64,000 nucleotides of DNA from an uncultured Planctomycetaceae bacterium (GTDB taxonomy: Bacteria; Planctomycetota; Planctomycetia; Planctomycetales; Planctomycetaceae). Below, piece after piece: positions 21,143-30,347 of this stretch; the stretch's first letter is position 1, and every line of letters starts with the position of its first letter. Both the position numbers and the translations under genes were made by a program. The notes beneath the pieces were generated by a model. The model was not told the DNA's origin. It was given only the letters and a program-made list of their open reading frames with translations, and searched no databases. The stretch spans positions 124,001 to 188,000 of the forward strand of contig CALSLT010000041.1 in assembly GCA_943787265.1 (NCBI GenBank). The letters are read 5' to 3'.

Positions 21143-21673
21143 CTACTTTTTGCGATGCTTCTTGCCGACTGGCCGCGTCATGATCTCAGGCATTGGTCTT
21201 GCGAATTCATCCTGGCGATCCTGCATCGAGATGTAGGGAGTTGGGTCAAAAGGGATTCGTGCAGAGGAATACTCTGACTTGACGATCTTTCGTTCGATGC
21301 GTCTCAAGAGTCGAAAGATTTCGCGGTCAAATTCCCAACTGATCTCGCTGACGGTTCGGTACTGAAAGTAGTAGTCCTCAGCGCTGCCCAGCCAGAAAAT
21401 CATCATCATGGTGCCTGCATCACAATAAGGATTGGCGATAAGTCGCTGAAGTGGCTTGCCACCTCCACCGTCCCAGTGCCAGTTTTCTGCGAAAAGGTGC
21501 AACTCCTTTGCGTCAGTCGCGGAATCCAGCCATTTGTTTCGCCGGCGGTCTGCCGCACGAATCAACGGCTCCAACGCTGCATCGTCATTCCACAATTCTT
21601 CCGGCGTGCCCGGGGGAACGCCGGGAATGGCGAGATCTATTATCTCTTGACGCCGTCGTTTCGAAATCGCCAT
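21143..21673 (-). CDS. DUF4274-like small protein
   Basis: 176 residues, preceded by a strong AGGAGA site. The central part, LHLFAENWHWDGG to NPYCDAGTMMMIFW (about 58-95), matches my recollection of DUF4274, a small uncharacterised domain with the pattern NWDxG...NPxCDxGTAxxxFW. The C-terminal half is helical and basic and ends in a Lys/Arg cluster. No signal peptide or membrane helix is present. Such proteins are often scattered in genomes and may belong to polymorphic toxin or immunity families, but nothing here supports that. It is followed on the same strand by the two-helix membrane protein gene. Confidence 0.6.
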   Translation of the reverse strand: MAISKRRRQEIIDLAIPGVPPGTPEELWNDDAALEPLIRAADRRRNKWLDSATDAKELHLFAENWHWDGGGGKPLQRLIANPYCDAGTMMMIFWLGSAEDYYFQYRTVSEISWEFDREIFRLLRRIERKIVKSEYSSARIPFDPTPYISMQDRQDEFARPMPEIMTRPVGKKHRKK

Positions 21674-21728
21674 TTAGCTTTCTCCTGATTGAGTGATATC
21701 AGTGGGCAACAGTCTGCAACACGCAGAA

Positions 21729-22106
21729 TTACAGTAGTATGCAGCCGTGCTGTGTTCGGGTAACCCTCCAGATTTGGCCGTCGAGACTAAGTGTGGCGCT
21801 GCATGGGGAGCTGATTGGCCCGGTGATTAACTCATCTCGGCGCATGAAACGGACCTCGACTGTCCGTTCATCGATAGTCGTGATCTTCCAGATCGAATGA
21901 ATCGCTGACTTGGCGCCGTACGACGAGTGGAGGACATTGATAATTGCAGTTTTATCAATGACTGTGGTGGGAAACTTTCTGGAAGCGACACTGCAATCGT
22001 CGGTCGATCTTGCTGAATGTAAGACACAGAAAGTGGCTATTAATGCAATCAATGAAGCGGCAATGCTCAATGCGTGAGATGACGTTTTGAAATGGTGTCC
22101 TTGCAT
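21729..22106 (-). CDS. Small exported or membrane-anchored hypothetical protein
   Basis: 125 residues from the ATG at 22106. The frame is open far upstream, into the sulfatase gene, but that extension is antisense-like and Arg/Pro-rich and is not credible. A hydrophobic segment (about 13-33) follows a short polar N-terminus, consistent with a signal peptide or anchor. The mature part has three cysteines and a pattern of short beta strands. No family recognised. It lies 65 bases after the sulfatase stop on the same strand and could be the last gene of that transcript. Confidence 0.45.
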   Translation of the reverse strand: MQGHHFKTSSHALSIAASLIALIATFCVLHSARSTDDCSVASRKFPTTVIDKTAIINVLHSSYGAKSAIHSIWKITTIDERTVEVRFMRRDELITGPISSPCSATLSLDGQIWRVTRTQHGCILL

Positions 22107-22171
22107 TGTTCGTCCACGTGTGAATTCTTGTGAAGAAACTGCATTCAATGAATGGCAGTTGCAGAAGTCAC

Positions 22172-23824
22172 CTACTGCAACCCAGATGCCGTTCGGATTT
22201 TCATCAGTTCTGGATATTGGGAGTCGTCGTCGCTGTATTTCTTTTTCAACTCCAGAAGTCGTGACTCCAGGCGTTTGATGGTCGGTGCGTAGGAAGGGTT
22301 GGCGTAGACGTTGTTGGTTTCGGAGGGGTCGGTTTTGAGGTCGTAGAGTTCCCAGCCGGGAGTCGTGGGTGGGTAGGTGCCTTTGCCGAGGGCTGCGTCC
22401 AGGGGGAGGCCGTAGAAGAAGGCGAGTTTGTAGCGGCTGTCGCGGATTCCGTAGTGGCCGGGGATGTGGTGGTGCGAAAGGTGCATCCAGTAGCGGTAGT
22501 AGATTGCATCTCGCCATGTGTCGGGAGCTTTGCCCTGCAGGATTGTCTTGAGGCTTTGTCCCTGCATCTTTGAGACTTCGGGCGCGTCGCTGGCGCCGGC
22601 GAAGTCCAGGAATGTCTGTGCGAAATCGAGGTTTGAGCAAAGTTGCTCGCTGTCGACCGAGCCTGCTGGAATCGTGCCAGGCAGGCGAGCGAAGAACGGC
22701 ATGCGAAGGCACTCTTCGTAGATCCAACGTTTGTCGAAATAGTCGTGCTCGCCCAGAAACATTCCCTGATCGGCCGTGTAAATGACCAGCGTGTTTTCTG
22801 CGAGACCCGACTTGTCCAGGTAGTCGAGAACCCGCCCAACGTTTTCGTCAACGGCCTTCACACAGCCCAGATAGTCGTGCAGATATTTCTGGTAGGCGGC
22901 TTTGCCTTTTTCGATTTCCGACATGCCAGTCATGTCGACCGAGCCGGCTGGCCAGTCCTTCTTTTGAACATCGTTGACCATCGTTCGTCGCGGAGCCAGG
23001 CGGCTGGTGATGGACGTTCCCATTTCGCGAGTCGCTTCTGAGCGGTGCGAGAAGTCTTCCCACAAGGTGGCCGGTTCAGGGATCTCGACATTCGCCAGGT
23101 AGTTCTTGTGACGGTCGGCGGGTTCCCACTTTCCATGCGGAGCCTTGTGGTGAAGCATCAGAAAGAACGGCTTGTCTTCGTCGCGGTTGTCCAGCCAGTC
23201 GACGGCGAAGTCAGTAATCAGGTCGGTGTAGTAGCCCTCGGTGCGTTTCGCTTCTTTGGGCGGACGTGACCGGTATTCAACTCCGTCGGTTGAGGTCACG
23301 AAAAACGGATCGTGATACTGCCCTTGGCCCGGTCCGACTTTCCAATAGTCGAATCCCCACGGAGCAGACCTCAGATGCCACTTCCCGATCAAAGCGGTTT
23401 CGTAGCCGGATTGACGCAGCATGTCCGCGACATTCGGCGTGTCGGAATCGGGGCCGGGAAACGCATCGTTCAACGTTCGCACGGTGTTGATGTGCGAGTG
23501 CTGTCCGGACAGGATGACTGCTCGGCTGGGCGTGCAGATCGAATTCGTGACAAAGCATTGGTCGAGTCGAATTCCTTCTCGACCGATGCGATCGATATTC
23601 GGAGTGGGAGCGACTTTCGCCAGCCGGCCTCCGTAGGCACTGATCGCGTTGCAGGCATGATCGTCCGACATGATAAACAGAATGTTCGGACGAGCTTTTG
23701 ACTTGGCAGCAAAGGTTTGTGAGCTGGCTGAAAAGAAGCTCGCGAAGGCTAAGGCAATGACGCTCGCCGTCGTGATGAGTCTGTGCTGGGGTGATGTGCG
23801 ATGCTGAGCATAAAAAGGGTGCAT
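22172..23824 (-). CDS. Sulfatase (formylglycine type, CTPSR)
   Basis: 550 residues from the ATG at 23824; an upstream TTG at 23863 is less likely. A signal peptide ends near residue 40. The catalytic core begins with PNILFIMSDDH (two metal-binding Asp). The formylglycine motif CTPSR at 97-101 is of the CxPSR class, which is converted by a sulfatase-modifying enzyme. GKWHL and TADQGMFLGEHDYFDKRW supply the other conserved His, Lys and metal ligands. The C-terminal DUF4976-type region is present. It hydrolyses sulfate esters in the periplasm or outside. The closest characterised relatives act on sulfated polysaccharides, but the substrate cannot be assigned. It is divergent from the first DUF1592 gene. 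Confidence 0.92.
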   Translation of the reverse strand: MHPFYAQHRTSPQHRLITTASVIALAFASFFSASSQTFAAKSKARPNILFIMSDDHACNAISAYGGRLAKVAPTPNIDRIGREGIRLDQCFVTNSICTPSRAVILSGQHSHINTVRTLNDAFPGPDSDTPNVADMLRQSGYETALIGKWHLRSAPWGFDYWKVGPGQGQYHDPFFVTSTDGVEYRSRPPKEAKRTEGYYTDLITDFAVDWLDNRDEDKPFFLMLHHKAPHGKWEPADRHKNYLANVEIPEPATLWEDFSHRSEATREMGTSITSRLAPRRTMVNDVQKKDWPAGSVDMTGMSEIEKGKAAYQKYLHDYLGCVKAVDENVGRVLDYLDKSGLAENTLVIYTADQGMFLGEHDYFDKRWIYEECLRMPFFARLPGTIPAGSVDSEQLCSNLDFAQTFLDFAGASDAPEVSKMQGQSLKTILQGKAPDTWRDAIYYRYWMHLSHHHIPGHYGIRDSRYKLAFFYGLPLDAALGKGTYPPTTPGWELYDLKTDPSETNNVYANPSYAPTIKRLESRLLELKKKYSDDDSQYPELMKIRTASGLQ

Positions 23825-24111
23825 GCAGGAATCTCTTGAAGGGTATTGTTTGAAACTGTGCAATTATCGGTGAAGCATGACGAACTGATCCGTCAGTATC
23901 CTTGCCGCCGAAGATAAGGGCAGCAAGTGGGCTCAGGTTTGAATCGATAAGTTCTGATGTGAGTTTGGGCCGAGCATTAGGATGGTCGCACGTCGGCCGG
24001 GCTGACCGTAGTATGAGGACTACGAAGTTTCCCCCCAACAGCCTGCCCGCCTCGATCACAACCTACCGGCGTCCTGCCGAGTGTGTGATTTCTCCGGAGA
24101 AGCCATCCGCT

Positions 24112-26634
24112 ATGCGTCTCGGAATGATGTCGTTTGTTTTGGTTTTCCTGGCCAATTCTGCCTTTGCCAACGTGGCCGAAGTCGGTGGGCAGGATCAGGC
24201 ACCTGTCGTGTCGGTTTCTGAAAATATTCTCACGCCATTTTTGAAGCAACATTGTGTGAAGTGTCACGGGGCGAAAAAGCAGAACGGACAGGTTCGATTT
24301 GATAAGCCGGCCTGGGGAATCACGAATAATGATTCGGCTCAACGCTGGCAGGATGTGCTCGACATTCTGAACGCCGGTGATATGCCGCCTGAAGACGAGC
24401 CTCAACCTGCGACGGCTGAACTGGCGAAAGTTCTGGACAGCCTGACGGGAACGTTGATCACCGCTCGGAAGCGGCTGACCGATACCGGCGGCGAGATTGC
24501 GATGCGGCGACTCAACCGACGCGAGTATGCCAACACGATCCGCGATCTGTTCGGGTTTCCGATTCCTGCGGAAAAGATTCCTGAAGACAACGAAGCTGAG
24601 ACTTTTGACACGGTCGGAGCGGATCAATTCTTCTCGTCGTCCCACTTCGACAAGTACCTGGTACTCGGTCGAGAAATCGTGAAACATGGTTTCGACTGGT
24701 CGGCGCAACCTCGAATGCCCGTCACGAAGAATCGGCGTGAACCGGAAGAGAATGTCACGCCTCGATTGCGAACTCTGTTGGCGGACCTCGACAACAAAAT
24801 GCGGATGAAGAAAGAGGGAAAGACCTGGCAGGAGATGGGTTTCAAAGACGAAGGCGAAATGAAGATCGTCTTTTCGCAGTTCAAAAATCGTGCCGGCAAG
24901 CCTCGCATGTATCTGAAGTATCTGCTGGTCGAAAGCGGCATTTACCTGGCGGGTGTGAATAACGAAACAAAACGTTTTGGAATTAATCGAGGTGGCCGCG
25001 GTTCGGACCCTCGCGGCAGTTACCGGCTGCGCGTCCGCGGCGGCATCAACGGTGATCCGCCAGAGATTCGAAAGTTTGTTCGCATTACGGATAAAAGTGG
25101 CACGGTTGGCGTTGCTCGAGTTCGCGGCACGACTTTGAAGCCAGAGACTTTCGAAGTTAGCTACCAGCCGATGGTTGGCGAGCGAGTTTTGAATCTCGCC
25201 ATCGAAGAAAACCGAGCAAACATCCGAGTTCTGGACGGTTATGTCAACAAGGTAGATCGTGGCGGCGATCTGGCATCGATCTGGGTCGACTGGCTTGAAA
25301 TAGAAGGTCCGTATTACGACGAAGAGCGTGCGTTCTTTGAGCTTCTTACCCATCCCGAGCCGCCAAAACCTCGTCAGCAAACGATGGCGTGGAACGATGG
25401 CAACGCTCGGGAGTTGATTGAGCGATTTGCGTTCGAAGCGTTCCGTCGCACTCCGCCGTCGGCTGAATATGTCGATCAGTTGTTCGAGTTGTTTCGAAAC
25501 AATCGTGCTGCCGGGCAAAAATTCGAAGAGGCGATGGGTGAGGCATTGGCGATCGTTCTGGCGTCTCCGCAGTTTCTATTCATTCAGGAGTCGAGCGACG
25601 CGGAAGGTGGAAAACGACAGCTTGACGATCGTGAGTTGGCGATTCGATTGTCGTACTTTCTGTGGAGTAGCCCGCCAGATGAGGAGCTTTACTCATGCGC
25701 CGCCGATGGTTCACTGTCGAAGCCGGACGTGCTGATGGCTCAAGTTGATCGGATGCTGGATGATGCTAAGGCAGAATCTTTCACCGCTGGCTTCATGAGT
25801 CAATGGGCTGAGCTGAACCGGTTCAACGCGATCACCGTCGACGAGTCGGACTTCTTCCGGTTCAACGAAGGTGTTCGACACTCTGCTTATCGTGAGGTGC
25901 TGGCGTTTTTTGAAACGCTCGTGACTGAAAATCTTCCGGCGTCTAATTTGATCGATTCGGATTTCGTCGTGATCAACTCGGTGCTCGGCGAGCACTACGA
26001 AATCGCCGCTGCGAAGTCGGACGAGTTTCAGAAAGTCAGCCTGCCGTCAGATTCACCACGCGGAGGACTTCTCGGGCAGACGGCGTTTCTGACTTTGGGA
26101 TCAAACGGCGAGCGTTCTTCACCCGTCATTCGCGGCGCGTTGGTCATGGAGAAGTTGCTGCACGATAAGCCGGCGCCGCCTCCGCCGAATGTGCCTGAGC
26201 TGGGAGCAGCCACTGATAAACCAGCAACAAACCGTGAGATGGTCGAGCTGCATCAACGGCGAGCAGTTTGCGCCTCGTGTCACAAAAAGATGGATGTCAT
26301 CGGCTTTGGCTTGGAGAACTTCGACACGATAGGAAAGTGGCGAGACACCGAAGCCGTCGGTCGTAAGAAGATTCCCATTGAACCGGGAGGGACGCTTCCA
26401 GGCGGAGCGGCGTTCAGCGATGTCAAGGGTTTAAAAACTGTCCTGCTGGAAGAAGACGACCAACTTGCTCAGGAACTCGTTGAATCGATGCTTGCTTACG
26501 GTCTGGGCAGAACGATCGAATTTTCAGATGCTGACGCCGTGGCAACAATTGTCGATAACCTGAAACGCGACGACTATCGAGTCCGAGCAATGGTTCACGA
26601 AATCGCGGCAAGTCCACTCTTTCGAACTAAGTAA
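24112..26634 (+). CDS. DUF1587/DUF1592/DUF1588/DUF1585 c-type cytochrome (copy 1)
   Basis: 840 residues from the ATG at 24112 with GGAGA upstream; an ATG-initiated frame from 23902 would hide the signal peptide. The signal is followed by haem site CVKCH at 48-52. Next come a DUF1587-like segment (MRRLNRREYANTIRDLFG, near 125), a central beta domain, and DUF1592/DUF1588 (LSYFLWSSPPDEELY; SPVIRGALVMEKLLHDKPAPPPPNV in part). A second CxxCH (CASCH, near 720) sits before GFGLENFD. The C-terminal DUF1585 contains YGLGR. Two haem sites imply a periplasmic redox protein. The DUF1552 gene follows. The function of this widespread planctomycete pair is not established. Confidence 0.93.
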   Translation: MRLGMMSFVLVFLANSAFANVAEVGGQDQAPVVSVSENILTPFLKQHCVKCHGAKKQNGQVRFDKPAWGITNNDSAQRWQDVLDILNAGDMPPEDEPQPATAELAKVLDSLTGTLITARKRLTDTGGEIAMRRLNRREYANTIRDLFGFPIPAEKIPEDNEAETFDTVGADQFFSSSHFDKYLVLGREIVKHGFDWSAQPRMPVTKNRREPEENVTPRLRTLLADLDNKMRMKKEGKTWQEMGFKDEGEMKIVFSQFKNRAGKPRMYLKYLLVESGIYLAGVNNETKRFGINRGGRGSDPRGSYRLRVRGGINGDPPEIRKFVRITDKSGTVGVARVRGTTLKPETFEVSYQPMVGERVLNLAIEENRANIRVLDGYVNKVDRGGDLASIWVDWLEIEGPYYDEERAFFELLTHPEPPKPRQQTMAWNDGNARELIERFAFEAFRRTPPSAEYVDQLFELFRNNRAAGQKFEEAMGEALAIVLASPQFLFIQESSDAEGGKRQLDDRELAIRLSYFLWSSPPDEELYSCAADGSLSKPDVLMAQVDRMLDDAKAESFTAGFMSQWAELNRFNAITVDESDFFRFNEGVRHSAYREVLAFFETLVTENLPASNLIDSDFVVINSVLGEHYEIAAAKSDEFQKVSLPSDSPRGGLLGQTAFLTLGSNGERSSPVIRGALVMEKLLHDKPAPPPPNVPELGAATDKPATNREMVELHQRRAVCASCHKKMDVIGFGLENFDTIGKWRDTEAVGRKKIPIEPGGTLPGGAAFSDVKGLKTVLLEEDDQLAQELVESMLAYGLGRTIEFSDADAVATIVDNLKRDDYRVRAMVHEIAASPLFRTK

Positions 26635-26643
26635 ATTCCACGT

Positions 26644-26758
26644 GGGTGGCACCGGTTGCTTGCAACCGGTGTCGCGGAGCGACAAGAGTTCTTTGTAATT
26701 CTGACGGCGACTCCTCTTGCGGCTTCGCCGCACAGGTTGCAAGCAACCTTTGCCACCC
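26644..26758. repeat. Long inverted repeat between DUF1592 and DUF1552 genes (copy 1)
   Basis: Outer arms at 26644-26667 and 26735-26758 are mostly complementary (GGGTGGC...GGTTGCTTGCAACC against GGTTGCAAGCAACC...GCCACCC). Each arm is itself a hairpin of at least 6 base pairs with a 2-base loop (GGTTGC-TT-GCAACC). The element fills most of the 182-base gap. Confidence 0.75.
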
Positions 26759-26816
26759 GAATAAAAATCATCCGACACCGTGCTCCAGGCACGTTCCTGA
26801 ATTCAGAGAGTCACAA

Positions 26817-28121
26817 ATGAATCTATTTGTTACAAACTCGGCAACTCGTCGTTCGTTTCTGCGAGCTGGTAGTTTTTGCCTCGTCGTTCCGTTTCTGGAG
26901 ACGTTTGCCAGGGGCAAGAACACAGATGCCGCACCGCCAAAACGGATGATCTTCCTGGGCGGTGGTTTTGGGTTTACGAAGGAGACTTTCTATCCGAAAG
27001 AGGCTGGCCGGTTTTCGGAGATCGGTCTGACGGAAGGTCTGGCACCACTGAAACGTCATCAGGACGACTTCACGATGGTCGCCAATCTGACGAATCTCGG
27101 AGCGACTGATCCGCACGGCGGAAGCTGCTCGTACCTGACGGGCGCGAATGTCGCTGGCACTGCCGGGAAGCGATTCTTTAACTCAGTTTCCTGCGATCAG
27201 ATCGCCGCTCAGCACTTGGGGCAGGACACAAGGTTCACGTCTCTGGCTTTGGCGGCGGTCGAGCCGGATGGCAGTCAGAACTCCGGGCATGGCAAAGGAC
27301 TGTCACTATCCTGGGACGATTCTGGAAATCCGATTCCTGGGATCAATCGTCCGCTCGATCTGTTTCGAACGATCTTTGCATCAGCCTCGGATTCGCGAGC
27401 AGAACTCGATGCACGCCTGCAGAAGAAACAGAGCATTCTTGACATCGTTCGCCTGAACGGGGGGGCGATGAAACGAAAGCTCAGCAAGGGTGACCAGGAG
27501 AAACTTGACGAGTATTTTCAGGGTGTTCGGCAGATCGAACAGGGCCTCGAACGCCAGGCATCCTGGGCGGCTGTTCCCAAGCCGAAGGCACCATTTGGTG
27601 AGCCTGCTAAAGGCATCACCGGTGAAGAAGAAATTAAGCTGATGTACGACATGATCATCGTCGCGCTGCAGACGGATTCGACTCGAGTGGTGACGTATCG
27701 GCAGCCGGTCTGTTCCGTTCTACAGGGCATGGGGATTTCGCTGAAAGCTCACTCGCTGAGCCATTATGGGTTCTCGCAGCCTCGGACACTGGCTTCGCGC
27801 GAGCGGGATAAGAAGTGCTCGCAGTTGTTCGGCCATTTCCTCGACCGACTGAAAGAAGCGAAGGACATGGACGGAGGCCGGTTGTTCGACAACTGCGTCG
27901 TTAGCTACGGCACGAACCTTCGGTCCGGCCACGAGCTGAAAGGACTGCCTGCAATTCTTTCGGGTGGCGGGGCGAAGGGAATCAAACACGGCCGACACAT
28001 CGTGCTGCCCGAGCAGAACACGCCGCTGGCGAATTACTGGCTCACCTTGATGCAGCAGGCCGGCCTGCCGGTCGACCAATTCAGCCATAGCACTGGCAAC
28101 ATTCCAGAACTGCTGGTCTGA
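26817..28121 (+). CDS. DUF1552 protein with Tat-like signal (copy 1)
   Basis: 434 residues from the ATG at 26817, with GAGAG upstream. The signal TRRSFLRAGSF followed by a short hydrophobic stretch is of the twin-arginine type. The body matches DUF1552: PPKRMIFLGGGFGFT near 42, RLNGGAMKRKLSKGDQEKLDEYFQGVRQIE around 220-250, IKLMYDMIIVALQTDSTRV, and GTNLRSGHELKGLPAILSGGGAKGIKHGRHI toward the end. The family is distantly related to the DUF1501/sulfatase superfamily and is nearly always found next to a DUF1592 cytochrome. No catalytic role is known. Confidence 0.9.
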   Translation: MNLFVTNSATRRSFLRAGSFCLVVPFLETFARGKNTDAAPPKRMIFLGGGFGFTKETFYPKEAGRFSEIGLTEGLAPLKRHQDDFTMVANLTNLGATDPHGGSCSYLTGANVAGTAGKRFFNSVSCDQIAAQHLGQDTRFTSLALAAVEPDGSQNSGHGKGLSLSWDDSGNPIPGINRPLDLFRTIFASASDSRAELDARLQKKQSILDIVRLNGGAMKRKLSKGDQEKLDEYFQGVRQIEQGLERQASWAAVPKPKAPFGEPAKGITGEEEIKLMYDMIIVALQTDSTRVVTYRQPVCSVLQGMGISLKAHSLSHYGFSQPRTLASRERDKKCSQLFGHFLDRLKEAKDMDGGRLFDNCVVSYGTNLRSGHELKGLPAILSGGGAKGIKHGRHIVLPEQNTPLANYWLTLMQQAGLPVDQFSHSTGNIPELLV

Positions 28122-28163
28122 AGGCATGGATCAATGCAATCTGCCGATTGCTCGGAAGTTTTT

Positions 28164-28236
28164 AGCCACAGAGATCACAGAGGAAAAAAGTTTCTTCTCG
28201 AATACTTTCTCTGAGGCCTCTGTGATCTCTGTGGCT
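28164..28236. repeat. Perfect 20-base inverted repeat (AGCCACAGAGATCACAGAGG)
   Basis: Arms at 28164-28183 and 28217-28236 are exact complements, separated by 33 bases that begin with an A run and contain a T-rich part. It lies between the DUF1552 gene and the hydrolase gene. A cruciform or strong RNA hairpin is expected. It has no T run immediately after the second arm. Confidence 0.8.
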
Positions 28237-28297
28237 GAGATTTGTCTGTCCAACAGCTTTTTGCCTGCCGAATGCGATCGCCTCGAAGGACATTCTA

Positions 28298-30220
28298 ATG
28301 AAACTGCTCGTAACTTTAGCTTTACTCTTCAACGCTTCGACCGTGTTTGCGCAGGCAGTGCCTCAGACCGCTGAGCAAACGTGGGCGGACTTTGATTCGC
28401 GAGCGGATCCGCTCGAAGTTGAGGTAATCCGAGAGACGGTTGAAGACGGCATCGTGCTGCGGCATGTTCGGTACGTTGTGGGAACGTTTGGCAGCAAGAA
28501 GACTCGCGTCGCAGCTTTTCATGCTTTTCCGAAAGATGGCGAGAAGTTACCGGGGATCGTGCAGTTGCACGGTGGCGGGCAACGGGCTCGGCCGGAAACG
28601 GCCCGTTTCTGGGCGTCGCATGGCTACGCGGCCGTTGCTGTCAACTGGGGCGAGCATGTCATTGGCGAGCCGGACGATCCGAATACTGACTGGGCTGGAA
28701 TTCCGTCCGGCTTTTTCGATCCGAAACACCACAACGATGTGACGCCTGGAGAAAGAACAGTTCACCAGGTTCCCCACCCGTGGAACAGTAGCTGGCTGCT
28801 GTACTCAGCGGCGGCTCGGCGAGCGATCACGTTTCTGGAAGAGCGTCCCGAAGCGGATGGCTCAAACGTCGGAGTCACTGGCCACAGTATGGGAGGTCGG
28901 CTGACCGTTTTGACGGCGATTGATTCTCGTGTGAAGGCGGCGTCGCCTTCGGTTGGTGGCAGCGGCTATTTGTATTCGGACATTGCTGGCGTGCCAGATT
29001 CAGCTCGACGGATGAGCGAAGACCTCGATCTCTACAATCGGACGCTCGACTGTAAGAACTACTGGCCGTTGATTAAGTGTCCGTTGATGTTTCTGGGAGC
29101 GACGAACGATTTCAACTCGCCGATGGAGTTTGTTGTTCAAGGTTTCAACTCGCTTCCTCAAAGCAATGGAGCGATGTCGTTCACGCCGCACATGAATCAT
29201 CGATTCACGGCGGACAACTACGCGGCCCGAGTCCGCTGGTTCGAGACTCATCTGAAAGGGACGTTCCAGTTTCCGAAGACCGCGAATGCCCAGCTTGATC
29301 TGAAATCAGGCGACGGTGTTCCTCGACTTATCGTCAAGCCGGATATTGCCGGGATTCATCGACTCAAATCGGTTGAAGTTTTTTATGGCTACGATCGTGA
29401 CCCTCGTGCGAGGTTCTGGCGGTTGGCATCGGCCGAACGCGATGGCGGCGTGTTTGTCGCTGAGTGTCCAGTGGTGGAACCAGGTGAGCCACTTTTGGCT
29501 TTTGCCAATGTTACGTATGAAACGGGTTCGCTTCTAAAGATGCCGCGAGGCTACGCTGATACTTCGCTGCTGACGGTGACGAGCGAGTGTCGCAAGGCCT
29601 TTCCGCATCAGATGAAAGCGGCCGGTGTAAAAGCACGAACTGAGCGGCACCGGTTGATCGAGGATTTCAGCAACGGCTGGCGCGACTGGTCGCTCGTTGG
29701 AGTCAATCATCGAGAACACTGGAACTACGAAACTCATAAGGTGCACGATCCGGCGTTCGTGGGGCCTCGCGGCGCAGCGCTTGCACTTGAGGTCGAGACA
29801 TCTGACGCCGACGAAACTCTGGCAGTGATTCTCGAAACGGATAAGTGGCGAGGGTACACCGGTCGGAAGCCCCGACGGTTCGTAGCGTTGGTCGAGTTGA
29901 AAGCTGCCGGTTCACATTCGCTGAATCTGCCGATCGACATGTTCGTCACTGCCGAGGGCGAAGTCCTGGACAGCTACGATTTTGTGACAAGCCTCATTCT
30001 GACTCCGGGGCAGAAGGAATGGCCGAACAAAGTCACCAAACCCTGGCAGGCCACGCAGCCAACATTCGGTAACATTCGATGGGAAGGCGGCGAGTTTGCT
30101 CCACGACCGAGGCCGTACCTCAGACACGGAGCATCCGAGGTCGACGCGGATGAGGCATTTCTTCAGCAGTTCAAGCGGGACGTCGAAGAATCCGTCCGAA
30201 GAGAAGCTCGGGACAGGTAG
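28298..30220 (+). CDS. Exported alpha/beta hydrolase (dienelactone hydrolase/acetyl xylan esterase-like)
   Basis: 640 residues, with AAGGA upstream and a signal peptide of about 18 residues. Residues about 60-330 form an alpha/beta hydrolase fold: an oxyanion region near LHGGGQ, and the nucleophile elbow GHSMGG with the serine near 196. A candidate acid (GATNDFNSP, near 270) and a candidate catalytic His in MNHRF near 300 follow. The roughly 300-residue C-terminal part is beta-rich and unidentified. Esterase activity on an acylated carbohydrate would fit the sulfatase neighbourhood, but peptidase-like relatives exist, so the substrate is open. It follows the first DUF1592-DUF1552 pair. Confidence 0.8.
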   Translation: MKLLVTLALLFNASTVFAQAVPQTAEQTWADFDSRADPLEVEVIRETVEDGIVLRHVRYVVGTFGSKKTRVAAFHAFPKDGEKLPGIVQLHGGGQRARPETARFWASHGYAAVAVNWGEHVIGEPDDPNTDWAGIPSGFFDPKHHNDVTPGERTVHQVPHPWNSSWLLYSAAARRAITFLEERPEADGSNVGVTGHSMGGRLTVLTAIDSRVKAASPSVGGSGYLYSDIAGVPDSARRMSEDLDLYNRTLDCKNYWPLIKCPLMFLGATNDFNSPMEFVVQGFNSLPQSNGAMSFTPHMNHRFTADNYAARVRWFETHLKGTFQFPKTANAQLDLKSGDGVPRLIVKPDIAGIHRLKSVEVFYGYDRDPRARFWRLASAERDGGVFVAECPVVEPGEPLLAFANVTYETGSLLKMPRGYADTSLLTVTSECRKAFPHQMKAAGVKARTERHRLIEDFSNGWRDWSLVGVNHREHWNYETHKVHDPAFVGPRGAALALEVETSDADETLAVILETDKWRGYTGRKPRRFVALVELKAAGSHSLNLPIDMFVTAEGEVLDSYDFVTSLILTPGQKEWPNKVTKPWQATQPTFGNIRWEGGEFAPRPRPYLRHGASEVDADEAFLQQFKRDVEESVRREARDR

Positions 30221-30347
30221 CGTTGTCGACAAAGCCGGCAACTGTTGAATGTGGCCGAATCGGTGAGGCGGTCTGAAACTGGGCTGGCCATTAAGTCTTC
30301 ACTTGCCAGAATTGGATCATCCGTTTTCTGCTGTCCGGAGACCATCG

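Noticed and set aside
21729..22727. 332-codon minus-strand frame overlapping the sulfatase gene
   Set aside because: Only its last 125 codons (from 22106) lie outside the sulfatase gene and look like a protein; the upstream part is a shadow of the sulfatase.
23977..25518. 513-codon open frame antisense to the DUF1592 cytochrome gene
   Set aside because: It lies wholly opposite a clear haem protein gene, has no family features and no ribosome-binding site, and reads as a codon-bias shadow.
26644..26665. Sigma-54-like sequence TGGCAC...TTGC before the DUF1552 gene
   Set aside because: The spacing between GG and GC is 10 rather than 12 bases, and the sequence is simply one arm of the inverted repeat.
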